From assembly GCF_025532145.1 (NCBI RefSeq), contig NZ_ARXS01000025.1:1-60166 (forward strand): 60,166 nt of DNA, written 5' to 3'. Position 1 is the first letter of the stretch. The number at the start of each line of letters is the position of its first letter. Origin of the DNA: Alloalcanivorax balearicus MACL04. GTDB lineage: Bacteria; Pseudomonadota; Gammaproteobacteria; Pseudomonadales; Alcanivoracaceae. Shown piece after piece: positions 10,367 to 20,807 of this stretch. The notes beneath the pieces were generated by a model. The model had not been told where the DNA came from. It worked only from the letters and a program-made list of their open reading frames with translations, and ran no database searches. Both the position numbers and the translations under genes were made by a program.

Positions 10367-11155
10367 ATGAAGCCCTTCCAACGTATCCTTCTTACCAACG
10401 ACGATGGCATCGACGCCCCCGGTCTGAAAGTGGCCGAGGCAATCGCCGCGGAACTGGCCGAGGAGGTCTGGGTGGTGGCGCCGGAGCATGATCAAAGCGG
10501 GGTGGGGCAGAGTATTTCGCTGCACAGCCCGTTGCGGGTATATCATCACGGCGAGCGCCGCTACGCCGTTTCCGGTACGCCGGCGGATTGCGTCCTTTTC
10601 GCCATGACGGAGTGGCTGGAGGAAACGCCGCCGGATCTGGTGCTGTCCGGGGTCAACTGTGGCGCCAATCTGAGTGACTCGGTGATGTACTCCGGTACCG
10701 TTGGCGCGGTGCTGGCGGCGGCCCATCTGGGGTTGCCCGGCGTGGCGCTGAGCCAGGCGTTTCTGGATCGGGATGCCATCAACTACGCACCAGTGAGCGA
10801 GTTGGCGGTGGGACTGATCCGGCAATTATGGGAGCGTCACGCCGAGCATTGCTGCTGGAACCTCAACTTCCCCGATCTGCCACTGGCGCGGATCAAGGGT
10901 AACCGCATCACCCGTCAGGTGCCGGGCAGTATCCGCCGCGCCCGGTTGGTGGCCGGACGTGACGGTCGCAATCTGTCCTATCACTGGCTGACCTTCGAGC
11001 GCGATCCGGATTCCATCGATCACCCGCAGTCCGACGTGGTGGCTCTGCGTGATGGCCGTGTGTCGGTGATGCCGCTGCGCCCCTCCCGCTGTGATGATGA
11101 TCTGGCCGATGCCTTGTGGGAGAAAGGAGAGTGGCCACTGGCCGGGCAGGACTGA
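10367..11155 (+). CDS. surE: 5'/3'-nucleotidase SurE
   Basis: Encodes 262 residues, the normal SurE length. The metal site is visible: NDDG at residues 11-14 (Asp12, Asp13), Ser44 in QSGVGQ, and Asn97 in SGVNCGANLSD. The TPADCV segment is also typical. SurE is a divalent-metal phosphatase of nucleoside monophosphates, linked to stationary-phase survival. It is not beside pcm or rpoS, where SurE often lies, so this may be a second copy; it is a lone gene after the phosphotransferase. AGGAG precedes the ATG. A REPIN follows 32 bases after the stop. Confidence 0.92.
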   Translation: MKPFQRILLTNDDGIDAPGLKVAEAIAAELAEEVWVVAPEHDQSGVGQSISLHSPLRVYHHGERRYAVSGTPADCVLFAMTEWLEETPPDLVLSGVNCGANLSDSVMYSGTVGAVLAAAHLGLPGVALSQAFLDRDAINYAPVSELAVGLIRQLWERHAEHCCWNLNFPDLPLARIKGNRITRQVPGSIRRARLVAGRDGRNLSYHWLTFERDPDSIDHPQSDVVALRDGRVSVMPLRPSRCDDDLADALWEKGEWPLAGQD

Positions 11156-11187
11156 GCCCGGATTGTCCATTGCCGAGTTGCCCCGGC

Positions 11188-11277
11188 CACGAAGCCGCTG
11201 TGGGAGCTTGCCTGCAAGCGAATGGACTTCCGGGCGCCTGGATTCGCTTGCAGGCAAGCTCCCACAGCGGCTTCGTA
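11188..11277. repeat. REPIN: near-perfect inverted pair of REP elements
   Basis: Two REP copies of about 36 bp face each other over an 18-base spacer. The left arm reads CACGAAGCCGCTGTGGGAGC then TTGCCTGCAAGCGAAT; the right arm is its reverse complement almost base for base. The whole could fold as one long cruciform. Of the 554-base gap 11156-11709, this fills the first part and the promoter at 11426-11476 the middle. I see no supported gene in it. Confidence 0.9.
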
Positions 11278-11425
11278 GTCCTCTCTGAAGTCATGGCATT
11301 GCGGGAATTCACAAGCCAGAGTCAGACTCTCCTGAAATTATGGGACACCGGTGATCCACGGACCGCGATGTGCACACTGCTGACTGCCTGGCGGGGCCCG
11401 TCAGATCATTCACCACCGAAAATAT

Positions 11426-11476
11426 GAAACCATATTCCGAAATAGTATTGACGCCCCGCGGGGCGCGTGTCAGATT
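11426..11476 (+). promoter_or_regulatory. Promoter of the acyl-CoA ligase gene with TATTCCGAAATA element
   Basis: GAAACCATATTCCGAAATA (11426-11444) lies just upstream of TTGACG (11448-11453); 17 bases later is CAGATT (11471-11476). The same element is found at the livH and FadB-like promoters (13442, 18501). The position against the -35 box is that of an activator-type site. Start of transcription would leave a leader of about 230 bases. Confidence 0.6.
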
Positions 11477-11709
11477 CTCCGGCTATTCCATTTGGCGGGT
11501 CACGGAGTCCGAAAGGGCCTTGGTCGCCGAAGGTTAACGACGTTTTCCGAAGCATTTCCGCCCCAGGCGGGAGTGGCGGTTTCGTCGTATCACCTGTTGC
11601 CTATGCAGCACCATATGCAGCAACAACAAGCGGGTACCAGCCTCCATAACGCGGGCCCCAAGAAAAAAGTGGCCTTTATCGCCACAGTCGAATCGTAGGG
11701 AGAGTTAGC

Positions 11710-13386
11710 ATGTTTGATCGGCATTTTGCCGTTTGGCCTGAAAACCTGCCGCATCACCTGACCATTCCGGAAACCAGCCTCTGTACCAATCTTGATGTCT
11801 CCGCGCTGCGCTATCCGGAAAAACCGGCCATCATTTATTACGACCATACCATCACCTACCGGGAACTGAAGCGCCAGGTCGACGCTCTGGCCGGCTACCT
11901 GCAAACATTGGGCGTGGACAAAGGTGACCGCGTCCTGCTGTACATGCAGAACGCTCCTCAATTCATCATCGGTTACTACGCCATTCTGCGGGCCAACGCC
12001 ATCGTCGTGCCGATCAACCCGATGAACCGCACGGCGGAACTGGAACACTACCTGGAGGATACCCAGGCAACGGTGACGCTGGCGGCACAAGAAGTGTTCG
12101 CCAATATCGCGCCGCTGATCGGCACCCGTCAGCTGCGTCATGTCATCGTGGCGTCCTACAGCGACTATATCGACCCGCAAACCGATCTGGACCTTCCCGC
12201 GGAAGTACGGGCGCCGGCGCAACCTTTGCAAACCGAAGGCGCGATCGCCTGGCGCGACGCCATCGACGCCGGCAAGACCCCCGGAGAATTGCTGGTGGGG
12301 CCGGATGATCTGGCCGTTTTCCCCTACAGTTCCGGGACCACCGGCGCTCCCAAAGGCTGCATGCATACCCACCGGTCGGTGATGGCCACCTGTGTGCATG
12401 GCGTGGCCTGGCGCTCTGGCGGCGGCAGTGAGGGCATCATCCTCTCCACCTTGCCGTACTTCCATGTCACCGGCATGCAGGGCGCCATGAACGCGCCCAT
12501 CTACACCGGTGCCTGCATCGTGCTGATGACCCGCTGGGATCGCCGTACCGCGGCCACCCTGATTCAGCGTTATCAGGTCACCAGTTGGACCAACATCGTC
12601 ACCATGGCCATCGATCTGCTGTCCGATCCGGAGGTGGAATCCTTCGATCTGTCCAGCTTGCAGAACATCGGCGGTGGTGGCGCGGCCATGCCGGAAGCGG
12701 TCTCCGACAAACTGTTCAAGCTCACCGGCCTGCGCTACATCGAAGGGTATGGCCTCTCCGAGACCATCGCCGCCACCCACATCAATCCCGCCGAGAAGCC
12801 AAAAAAACAGTGCCTTGGCATTCCGGTCTTCGACGTGGATTCCCGCGTCATCGACCAGGAGACCGGCAAGGAACTGGGCGTCGGGGAAGTGGGGGAGATC
12901 ATTTCCCACGGCCCGCAGATTTTCCAGGGTTACTGGAACCGTCCGGAGGAAACCGAGAAGGCCTTCATCGAACTGGACGGCAAGCCGTTCTTCCGTACCG
13001 GAGACATGGGGTACTACGACGAAGAAGGCTATTTCTTCATCGTCGACCGGGTGAAACGCATGATCAATGCGTCCGGCTTCAAGGTCTGGCCCGCCGAAGT
13101 GGAAAGTCTGATGTACCGCCATCCCGCCATTCAGGAGTGCTGCATCATCTCCGCGCCGCACGAGCGTCGTGGTGAAACGGTGAAAGCCTGTGTGGTTTTG
13201 AACGCCAAGGATAAAGATAACGTCAGCGAGGACGATATCATTACCTGGTGCAAGAATGAGATGGCCGCCTACAAGGTGCCGCAGATCGTCGAATTCCGCG
13301 ATGAGCTGCCTCGTTCTCCCACCGGCAAGGTGATGTGGCGGGCGCTGCAAGAACAGGAATGGGCGAAGAGCGAAAGCACTTCCTGA
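11710..13386 (+). CDS. AMP-forming acyl-CoA ligase (long-chain/dicarboxylate CoA ligase family)
   Basis: Encodes 558 residues. The ANL-superfamily set is complete: P-loop SSGTTGAPKG at 207-216, the GYGLSET motif near 355, FFRTGD near 425, and the C-terminal catalytic lysine in SPTGK (K540). It activates a carboxylate with ATP and CoA, giving an acyl-CoA, AMP and pyrophosphate. It is followed by an ABC transporter for amphipathic acids, a fused hydratase/dehydrogenase and paired acyl-CoA dehydrogenases. This context resembles pimA in pimelate operons. It has its own promoter with the shared TATTCCGAAATA element. Substrate chain length cannot be read directly. Confidence 0.88.
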   Translation: MFDRHFAVWPENLPHHLTIPETSLCTNLDVSALRYPEKPAIIYYDHTITYRELKRQVDALAGYLQTLGVDKGDRVLLYMQNAPQFIIGYYAILRANAIVVPINPMNRTAELEHYLEDTQATVTLAAQEVFANIAPLIGTRQLRHVIVASYSDYIDPQTDLDLPAEVRAPAQPLQTEGAIAWRDAIDAGKTPGELLVGPDDLAVFPYSSGTTGAPKGCMHTHRSVMATCVHGVAWRSGGGSEGIILSTLPYFHVTGMQGAMNAPIYTGACIVLMTRWDRRTAATLIQRYQVTSWTNIVTMAIDLLSDPEVESFDLSSLQNIGGGGAAMPEAVSDKLFKLTGLRYIEGYGLSETIAATHINPAEKPKKQCLGIPVFDVDSRVIDQETGKELGVGEVGEIISHGPQIFQGYWNRPEETEKAFIELDGKPFFRTGDMGYYDEEGYFFIVDRVKRMINASGFKVWPAEVESLMYRHPAIQECCIISAPHERRGETVKACVVLNAKDKDNVSEDDIITWCKNEMAAYKVPQIVEFRDELPRSPTGKVMWRALQEQEWAKSESTS

Positions 13387-13441
13387 TCCTTTGAGCAACG
13401 GCAATTCCCGTGACGGATTGTCGTTGCTATTTTCGCACTGC

Positions 13442-13488
13442 GAAATGCTATTCCGAATATTGACGCTTCGGTGAGGTGCTGTTAGCGT
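13442..13488 (+). promoter_or_regulatory. Promoter of the liv-type transporter operon with TATTCCGAATA element
   Basis: GAAATGCTATTCCGAATA (13442-13459) abuts TTGACG (13460-13465). TAGCGT (13483-13488) lies 17 bases further. The palindrome TATTC-C-GAATA is centred at 13454, about 41 bases before the expected transcription start, the classical position for an activator that overlaps the -35 box. The same element occurs at 11426 and 18501. Confidence 0.6.
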
Positions 13489-13495
13489 CTTGGCC

Positions 13496-13517
13496 TTCAT
13501 GCACCATCGTGCATGAA
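13496..13517. promoter_or_regulatory. Perfect 9-bp inverted repeat at the expected transcription start of the liv operon
   Basis: TTCATGCAC and GTGCATGAA flank CATC. It falls at or just after the start predicted from the promoter at 13460-13488. It could be a repressor operator or a 5'-leader hairpin. The rest of the leader to 13650 shows no clear structure. Confidence 0.5.
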
Positions 13518-13666
13518 AGTATGCCGGCGAGAGCGTCCGTACCATAACAACCCAGAAAGTGAAGCGTGCCATTTGACGGTAGAGAGTGGCAGTGGACGGT
13601 GGCGGTGGAGCGTCACTGGATAACTACACAAGGCGCGTTTCATTATTATTATAAGGAGTCGCAGTT

Positions 13667-14530
13667 TTGGACTTGTTTCTGCAGCAAGTGCTCAATGGCC
13701 TGACCCTGGGAAGCATATATGGCCTGATTGCCCTGGGCCTGACCCTGGTCTATGGCATTCTCCATGTTCCCAATTTCGCCCACGGTGCGCTGTATATGGT
13801 GGGGGCCTACGTGGCTTACTTCACCATGGTGGACCTGGGGCTGAACTACTGGCTGGCGATGATCGCCGCCGGTGCGGTAGTGGCCTTCCTTTCCGTTCTT
13901 TGTGAGCGTCTCGTCTTTCACCCGCTGCGTCATGCGCCGCCCATTCACGACAAGATCGCCGCCATCGGCATCCTGTTGTTTCTTGAGGCGGTGGTGCAGA
14001 TGTACTGGGGCGCGGATTTCCGCCGCATGCCCACGCCCTATAACGAGATCCTGCATTTCGGCGGTCTCACCATTCCGGCCCAGCGTCTGTTGATCATCGC
14101 GGGTGCCTTCGGCCTGATGGGCGCCTTGCACCTGTATCTGAAAAAGACCATGACCGGCGCCACCATCATCGCCATGGCGCAAAACCGGGAAGGCGCCTTC
14201 CTGGTGGGTATCGACGCCAACCGCGTGGCGATGATGACGTTCGCCATCGCCGGCATGCTGGCGGCGGTGGGCGCGACCCTGTTCGCACCGATCAACCTGG
14301 TCTATCCGGCCATGGGGCACCTGCTGATCATGAAAGCCTTCGTGATCATTATTCTCGGCGGTATGGGCAGCATTCCCGGTGCCATCGTCGGTGGCCTGAT
14401 CATCGGTTTCGCCGAAGCCCTGGGCGGTTTCTACATCTCCAATGAGTACAAGGACGTCATCGCCTTCGCGTTGCTGGTGGTGATTTTGTCGGTGAAACCC
14501 ACCGGGCTGTTCACCAAGGGGGTGCGCTAA
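13667..14530 (+). CDS. livH: Branched-chain-type ABC transporter permease LivH
   Basis: Encodes 287 residues and about eight transmembrane helices. The N-terminus LQQVLNGLTLGSIYGLIALG and the GGMGSIPGAIVGGLIIG loop near residue 225 are LivH hallmarks. The start is TTG at 13667, fixed by AAGGAG eight bases upstream; there is no nearby ATG. It forms the inner-membrane pore with LivM. It heads an operon livH-livM-livG-livF, followed by the binding protein. The neighbouring acyl-CoA ligase and beta-oxidation genes point to an organic acid rather than an amino acid as cargo. Confidence 0.93.
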   Translation: MDLFLQQVLNGLTLGSIYGLIALGLTLVYGILHVPNFAHGALYMVGAYVAYFTMVDLGLNYWLAMIAAGAVVAFLSVLCERLVFHPLRHAPPIHDKIAAIGILLFLEAVVQMYWGADFRRMPTPYNEILHFGGLTIPAQRLLIIAGAFGLMGALHLYLKKTMTGATIIAMAQNREGAFLVGIDANRVAMMTFAIAGMLAAVGATLFAPINLVYPAMGHLLIMKAFVIIILGGMGSIPGAIVGGLIIGFAEALGGFYISNEYKDVIAFALLVVILSVKPTGLFTKGVR

Positions 14531-15585
14531 TGGATCGCCTGATGAATTTCCTGGTCAGCCCGGTGCTGAAATGGGCCTTGCTGGTGTTGGCGGTGGTGTT
14601 TCCGCTGATCTCCGACAACGAGTACCACATCTACGTGATGGCCACGGCCTTTATCTGGGCCATCGCCGTTTACGGTATGAACATCATCACCGGTTACTGC
14701 GGCCAGCTGAATCTGGCTCATGGCGGCTTCTTCGCCATCGGCGCCTATGTGGTGGCGATCCTGACGGTGGATCACGAGTGGGCGTTCTGGCCGGCGTTCA
14801 TCGCCGCCGGTCTGGCCGGCGCCATCTTCGGTTTTCTGGTCGGCGTGGTATCCCTGCGTCTGAAGGAGCATTACTTCGCCATCTTCACGTTGTGTGTGGG
14901 CTTCATCATTTACCTGCTGCTGGAGAAATGGGAAGAACTCACGCACGGTTCCCTCGGCATTATCAACATTGCCCCGCCGGAAGGGTTCGGTTTGGTGGAT
15001 TTCACCGAGACCGTGCCGTTCTACTACCTGGTGCTGGCGTTCCTGGTGTTGTCCGTGTGGCTGGTGAGCCGCCTTTCCCGTTCTCTGTTGGGCCGGACTT
15101 TCCTGGCCATCCGCATCAGTGACGACCTGGCGCAATCGCTGGGCATCAACCTGATGCGCAACAAGGTTCTGGCGTTCGTGCTGTCCACCGTTTACGCCGC
15201 TTCGGCCGGCGCCTTGTACGCTGGTGTGGTGCGTTTCATCGGCCCGGCGGAAGCGGACGTGGTGCATACCTTCGACATGATCACCTACCTGCTGGTAGGC
15301 GGCATTGGCACCTTGATGGGGCCGCTGCTCGGTACCCTGGCAATCACCTGGCTGACGCAGATGCTGCAGTCCCTGGAAGAGTACCGCATGATCATCTTCG
15401 GCCCGATGCTGGTGATTCTGGTGATCTTCTTCCCGCGCGGTATCGTCGGCGGTTTCCTGACCTGGCGCGGACGTCGCCTGGCCAATAAAGCGTCTCAACA
15501 GGGCCAGGACGGGAAATCCCAAACCACTGTCAATACTCCCAGCACGCCCAACGCGGACAAACAGGAGGCCGGCAACAATGCTTAA
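14530..15585 (+). CDS. livM: Branched-chain-type ABC transporter permease LivM
   Basis: Encodes 351 residues with about nine to ten hydrophobic helices. The signature ITGYCGQLNLAHGGFFAIGAY is at about residues 55-75, and GGIGTLMGPLLGT near residue 260 is the ABC-coupling loop. It overlaps the livH stop codon by one base (TAATG). The C-terminal tail after ITWRGRR-like residues is polar and extended (ASQQGQDGKSQTTVNTPST), longer than in E. coli LivM. It pairs with LivH as the second membrane subunit. Confidence 0.92.
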   Translation: MDRLMNFLVSPVLKWALLVLAVVFPLISDNEYHIYVMATAFIWAIAVYGMNIITGYCGQLNLAHGGFFAIGAYVVAILTVDHEWAFWPAFIAAGLAGAIFGFLVGVVSLRLKEHYFAIFTLCVGFIIYLLLEKWEELTHGSLGIINIAPPEGFGLVDFTETVPFYYLVLAFLVLSVWLVSRLSRSLLGRTFLAIRISDDLAQSLGINLMRNKVLAFVLSTVYAASAGALYAGVVRFIGPAEADVVHTFDMITYLLVGGIGTLMGPLLGTLAITWLTQMLQSLEEYRMIIFGPMLVILVIFFPRGIVGGFLTWRGRRLANKASQQGQDGKSQTTVNTPSTPNADKQEAGNNA

Positions 15586-16345
15586 GATCAGTAATCTGAC
15601 CAAGCGTTTCGGCGGCCTGGCGGCGGTCAATAACGTCAGCGTGGAATTTCCCGCCAATCAAGTGAACGCCATCATCGGCCCCAACGGGGCCGGTAAAAGT
15701 ACTTTCTTCAATCTGGTGGCCGGAGCGATGCCGCCCAGCGAAGGCAAGATCGAATACCAGGGCATGGACATCACTGGCATGGCGCCGGACCGGATTGCCC
15801 GTCTCGGCGTGGCGCGGACTTTCCAGACCACCATGCTGTTCGATCAGTCCACCGTGCTGGACAACCTGATCGTCGGTCACCGGCTGCGCACCCAGTCGCG
15901 CCTGTGGGACGTGATCATCAACTCCAAGCGTCTGCGTGACGAGGAGAAGAAGTGCCGCTCCCGCGCCGCCGAGGTGCTGGACTTCGTCGGGCTGTCCCAT
16001 ATCGGCCATCGCTACATCGCCGATATCAGCCAGGAAGAGCGCAAGCGCGTGGCCTTCGCTCTGGCCATGGCCACCGATCCGGAACTGGTGCTGCTGGATG
16101 AACCGGCCGGCGGTATCAATCCCGAGGAGACGGAGAATCTGGCCGACCTGATTCGCAAGATGGTCAAGCACGGCATCACCGTCTGCCTGATCGAGCACAA
16201 GATGGATATGATCATGAGCCTCGCGGACAAGATCATGGTGCTGGACCACGGCGAGAAGATCGCCGAGGGAACCCCGGAGCAGATCAAGAACGATCCGGTG
16301 GTCATCGAGGCTTACCTGGGGAGTGAACAAGATGTTGAAGCTTGA
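15578..16345 (+). CDS. livG: ABC transporter ATP-binding protein LivG
   Basis: Encodes 255 residues. Walker [10 protein letters not shown] is at residues 34-42; Walker [16 protein letters not shown] and the H-loop LIEHKMD follow. The ABC signature, near residue 150, reads [12 protein letters not shown] instead of the usual LSxG(E/Q)QRR; the glycine of the motif is absent. The LivG-specific helix insertion, about residues 85-140, is present. It overlaps livM by eight bases, so translation is likely coupled. It drives uptake together with LivF. Confidence 0.92.
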   Translation: MLKISNLTKRFGGLAAVNNVSVEFPANQVNAIIGPNGAGKSTFFNLVAGAMPPSEGKIEYQGMDITGMAPDRIARLGVARTFQTTMLFDQSTVLDNLIVGHRLRTQSRLWDVIINSKRLRDEEKKCRSRAAEVLDFVGLSHIGHRYIADISQEERKRVAFALAMATDPELVLLDEPAGGINPEETENLADLIRKMVKHGITVCLIEHKMDMIMSLADKIMVLDHGEKIAEGTPEQIKNDPVVIEAYLGSEQDVEA

Positions 16346-17039
16346 AAACGTCGACGCCAAGTACGATAGCTTCAAGGCCCTGGATAAGGTCTCCATGACC
16401 GTGGGGCAGGGTGAACTGGTGGTGCTGCTGGGGGCCAATGGCGCCGGCAAGACCACCTTGTTCAATACCATCAGCGGTCTGCTGAAGCCCTCCGCCGGCA
16501 GCATCACCCTGAACGGCGAGGACGTGACCGGACGGCGACCGTCCGCTCTGGTGCAAGCCGGCGTGGTGCAGTGTCCGGAAGGCCGCAAGCTGTTCCCGGA
16601 AATGTCGGTGATGAAGAACCTGGTGCTGGGCGCTTACGTGCATCGCCGTGACAAGGCCGGCATCAAGAAGACCCTGGACCAGGTGCTGGAGATGTTCCCG
16701 ATCCTGGAAGAGAAGAAAAATCAGGCGGCGGGATCGCTCAGCGGCGGCCAGCAACAGATGGTGGCGATCGGCCGGGCCCTGATGGGGCGTCCGAAACTGA
16801 TGCTGCTGGACGAACCGTCCCTGGGACTGGCGCCACTGGTGGTCAAGCAGATGTTCGAGACCATCCAGACCATCAATCGCGCGGGCACCACGGTGTTGTT
16901 GGCGGAGCAGAACGCCTTTGCCGCGCTGAAGATCGCCACCCGTGCCTATGTGATCGAGAACGGTCGCCTGGTGATGGAAGGGGACCGCGATGCCATGCTT
17001 GGTAACGAGGCGGTGCGTAAAGCCTATATCGGTGCCTGA
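16332..17039 (+). CDS. livF: ABC transporter ATP-binding protein LivF
   Basis: Encodes 235 residues from the ATG at 16332 (GGAG eight bases upstream); a GTG three codons earlier is possible. Walker [10 protein letters not shown], the canonical signature [15 protein letters not shown], Walker [14 protein letters not shown] and H-loop LLAEQN are all intact, unlike the altered signature in LivG. It overlaps the end of livG by 14 bases. Last gene of the tightly packed HMGF block; the binding-protein gene follows after 116 bases and has its own ribosome site. Confidence 0.93.
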   Translation: MLKLENVDAKYDSFKALDKVSMTVGQGELVVLLGANGAGKTTLFNTISGLLKPSAGSITLNGEDVTGRRPSALVQAGVVQCPEGRKLFPEMSVMKNLVLGAYVHRRDKAGIKKTLDQVLEMFPILEEKKNQAAGSLSGGQQQMVAIGRALMGRPKLMLLDEPSLGLAPLVVKQMFETIQTINRAGTTVLLAEQNAFAALKIATRAYVIENGRLVMEGDRDAMLGNEAVRKAYIGA

Positions 17040-17155
17040 TCACAATCCGATTAGCGGCCCCTGGCGGCCTCTGCTCGGTGCTTTATGATCGTCAACGTAC
17101 GTTAGCGTGATGTACTACAACAATGGTGATCCCTACAAAAAATGGGAGTGAAGTA

Positions 17156-18319
17156 ATGAAACTGAAGAAAACGTTTGTTCGCCTGGCCACCGCCAGTGCT
17201 CTGGTTATGGGTATGGGGGCCGTCAACGCCGCCGAAGTCAACATCGGCTTTACCGGTCCGCTCAGCGGCGGCGCGGCGCTGTACGGTGAGAATACGCTGG
17301 AAGGCCTGCGCATGGCGGCCGAGGAAATCAATGCCGCCGGTGGCGTGAAAGTCGGTGGTGAAAGCTACGAAGTCAACATCGTTTCCCTGGACGACAAATA
17401 TTCCCCGAGCCAGGCGGCGGTGAACGGCAAGCGTCTGGTGCAGCAATACAAAACCCCGGCGGTATTCACCCCGCATTCCGGCGGCACCTTCGCGTTGCAG
17501 GCATTTAACCAGCGTGACGGCTTCATTGTCATGTCCTACACCTCGATCCCGTCCGTGACCGAGAAGGGCAACAAGCTGACCGTGAAGATTCCGCCGTCCT
17601 TCACCGACTACATCGAGCCGTTCTCCAAAATGGCCATGGAAACGTCCGGCAAGAAAGTGGCGGTGGCCAACGCCACTCACGACTACGCCAAGTACTGGAC
17701 CAAGGCGTTCGTACCGAAGTGGGAAGCCATGGGCGGTGAAGTGGTCGCCGACAACCCGATGGACTACAACAAGTCCGCCGACTTCTACACCGGTGTGAGC
17801 AAGGTGCTGGCGGCCAAGCCGGACGTGCTGTTCATCGGGGGCGCCTCCGAGCCTACCGGTCTGGTGGTGCGTCAGGCCCGTGAGCTGGGCTTCAAGGGCA
17901 GCTTCATCCTGATGGACCAGGCCAAGATCGATGAAGTGGCGAAAGTGGCCGGTGGTTTGCAGGCGGTGGAAGGTTCCGTGGGCGTAACGCCGCTGGGCAG
18001 TTCCGAAATCGAAGGGGCGCGCAAGTTCGTCGAGAAGTACCAGCAGAACCACAAAAACGTGGCCACCTCCGAAACCGCTTACAACTACTTCGCCATGCAT
18101 ATGCTGGCGCAAGCCATGCAGGAAGCGGGTTCCGTCGATGATCCGGCCAAGATCCGCGCCGCCATGCCGGCCGCGTTGGAAAAGATTTCGGCCGAGTACA
18201 ACCCCTACGACGTGAACGGCATTTCCGAAAATGGCGCTCTGGAGACCGATGTGCAATTGGCCCAGGTCGTCGATGGCAAAGTGGTGCTGCGTCGCCTGTC
18301 TGATGTTTTGAGTCAGTAG
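17156..18319 (+). CDS. Periplasmic substrate-binding protein of the liv-type transporter
   Basis: Encodes 387 residues. The signal peptide MKLKKTFVRLATASALVMGM ends in VNAAEV, cut before about residue 24. The body has the type I periplasmic-binding fold of Peripla_BP_6 (VNIGFTGPLSGGAALYGENT; then QAAVNGKRLVQQYKTPAVFT). It starts at the ATG with GGGAG upstream; a longer frame from 17123 would spoil the signal. The gap before it contains the 10-bp palindrome AACGTACGTT (17094-17103), possibly an operator, so it may be expressed apart from livHMGF. In pim-type clusters, binding proteins of this family take aliphatic and dicarboxylic acids, which is my preferred guess for the ligand. Confidence 0.88.
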   Translation: MKLKKTFVRLATASALVMGMGAVNAAEVNIGFTGPLSGGAALYGENTLEGLRMAAEEINAAGGVKVGGESYEVNIVSLDDKYSPSQAAVNGKRLVQQYKTPAVFTPHSGGTFALQAFNQRDGFIVMSYTSIPSVTEKGNKLTVKIPPSFTDYIEPFSKMAMETSGKKVAVANATHDYAKYWTKAFVPKWEAMGGEVVADNPMDYNKSADFYTGVSKVLAAKPDVLFIGGASEPTGLVVRQARELGFKGSFILMDQAKIDEVAKVAGGLQAVEGSVGVTPLGSSEIEGARKFVEKYQQNHKNVATSETAYNYFAMHMLAQAMQEAGSVDDPAKIRAAMPAALEKISAEYNPYDVNGISENGALETDVQLAQVVDGKVVLRRLSDVLSQ

Positions 18320-18340
18320 TTTTTCCTAGGCCGTTTCTTC

Positions 18341-18370
18341 AAGGGCACCCTATGGGTGCCCTTGTCGTTT
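18341..18370 (+). terminator. Terminator after the binding-protein gene
   Basis: AAGGGCACCC, loop TAT, GGGTGCCCTT (18341-18363) makes a perfect 10-bp stem, followed by GTCGTTT. It lies 22 bases after the stop codon. The rest of the 325-base gap 18320-18644 holds the promoter at 18501-18548 and, at 18427-18446, a second TATTC..GGAAT sequence next to TTGACT. No gene is seen. Confidence 0.7.
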
Positions 18371-18500
18371 CCGGCCTATACCCATGGCGTGGTTGGCTCT
18401 GTGCCATGGCATGGGTTGGGGGTATGGTATTCAAACGGAATGGTATTGACTGGGACCGGCGACTCGGAATCATCCGCTTCCAAGCCTTGGTCCGATAAAT

Positions 18501-18548
18501 GAAATGATATTCCGAAATAATTGATAATGGGCCGGGTTTTCTTATACT
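18501..18548 (+). promoter_or_regulatory. Promoter of the FadB-like operon with TATTCCGAAATA element
   Basis: GAAATGATATTCCGAAATA (18501-18519) is directly followed by TTGATA (18521-18526), a 16-base spacer and TATACT (18543-18548), a nearly ideal -10 box. The element is the best copy of the set shared with 11426 and 13442. The downstream gene has a strong TAAGGAGG ribosome site. Confidence 0.7.
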
Positions 18549-18644
18549 GGGACCCCCCCGGGATCTATCCCGCGCCCGTATTCCCATGGTTTCCGTGACG
18601 CTCGTCGTTAAACACGGAGGCCAACCTTTAGGTAAGGAGGAACC

Positions 18645-20729
<2,085 letters not shown>

Positions 20730-20743
20730 AGCAGACAATGAAA

Positions 20744-20773
20744 ATCGCGGCCCCTGGAACGCGGGGCCGCGAT
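20744..20773 (+). other. Intercistronic hairpin between the FadB-like and acyl-CoA dehydrogenase genes
   Basis: ATCGCGGCCCC and GGGGCCGCGAT form a perfect 11-bp stem around an 8-base loop. There is no T run after it, so it is not an ordinary terminator. It could stabilise the upstream mRNA or attenuate transcription of the downstream pair. Confidence 0.65.
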
Positions 20774-20807
20774 GTCAGTGTCGTTGCGAGAACAACGAGA
20801 GGACGTT

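Noticed and set aside
11467-11698. Small genes in the leader of the acyl-CoA ligase
   Set aside because: Low-complexity products, no ribosome sites, and the region is promoter and 5' leader.
11590-13572. A 660-residue antisense frame over the acyl-CoA ligase
   Set aside because: Same reason: the sense frame has every ligase motif.
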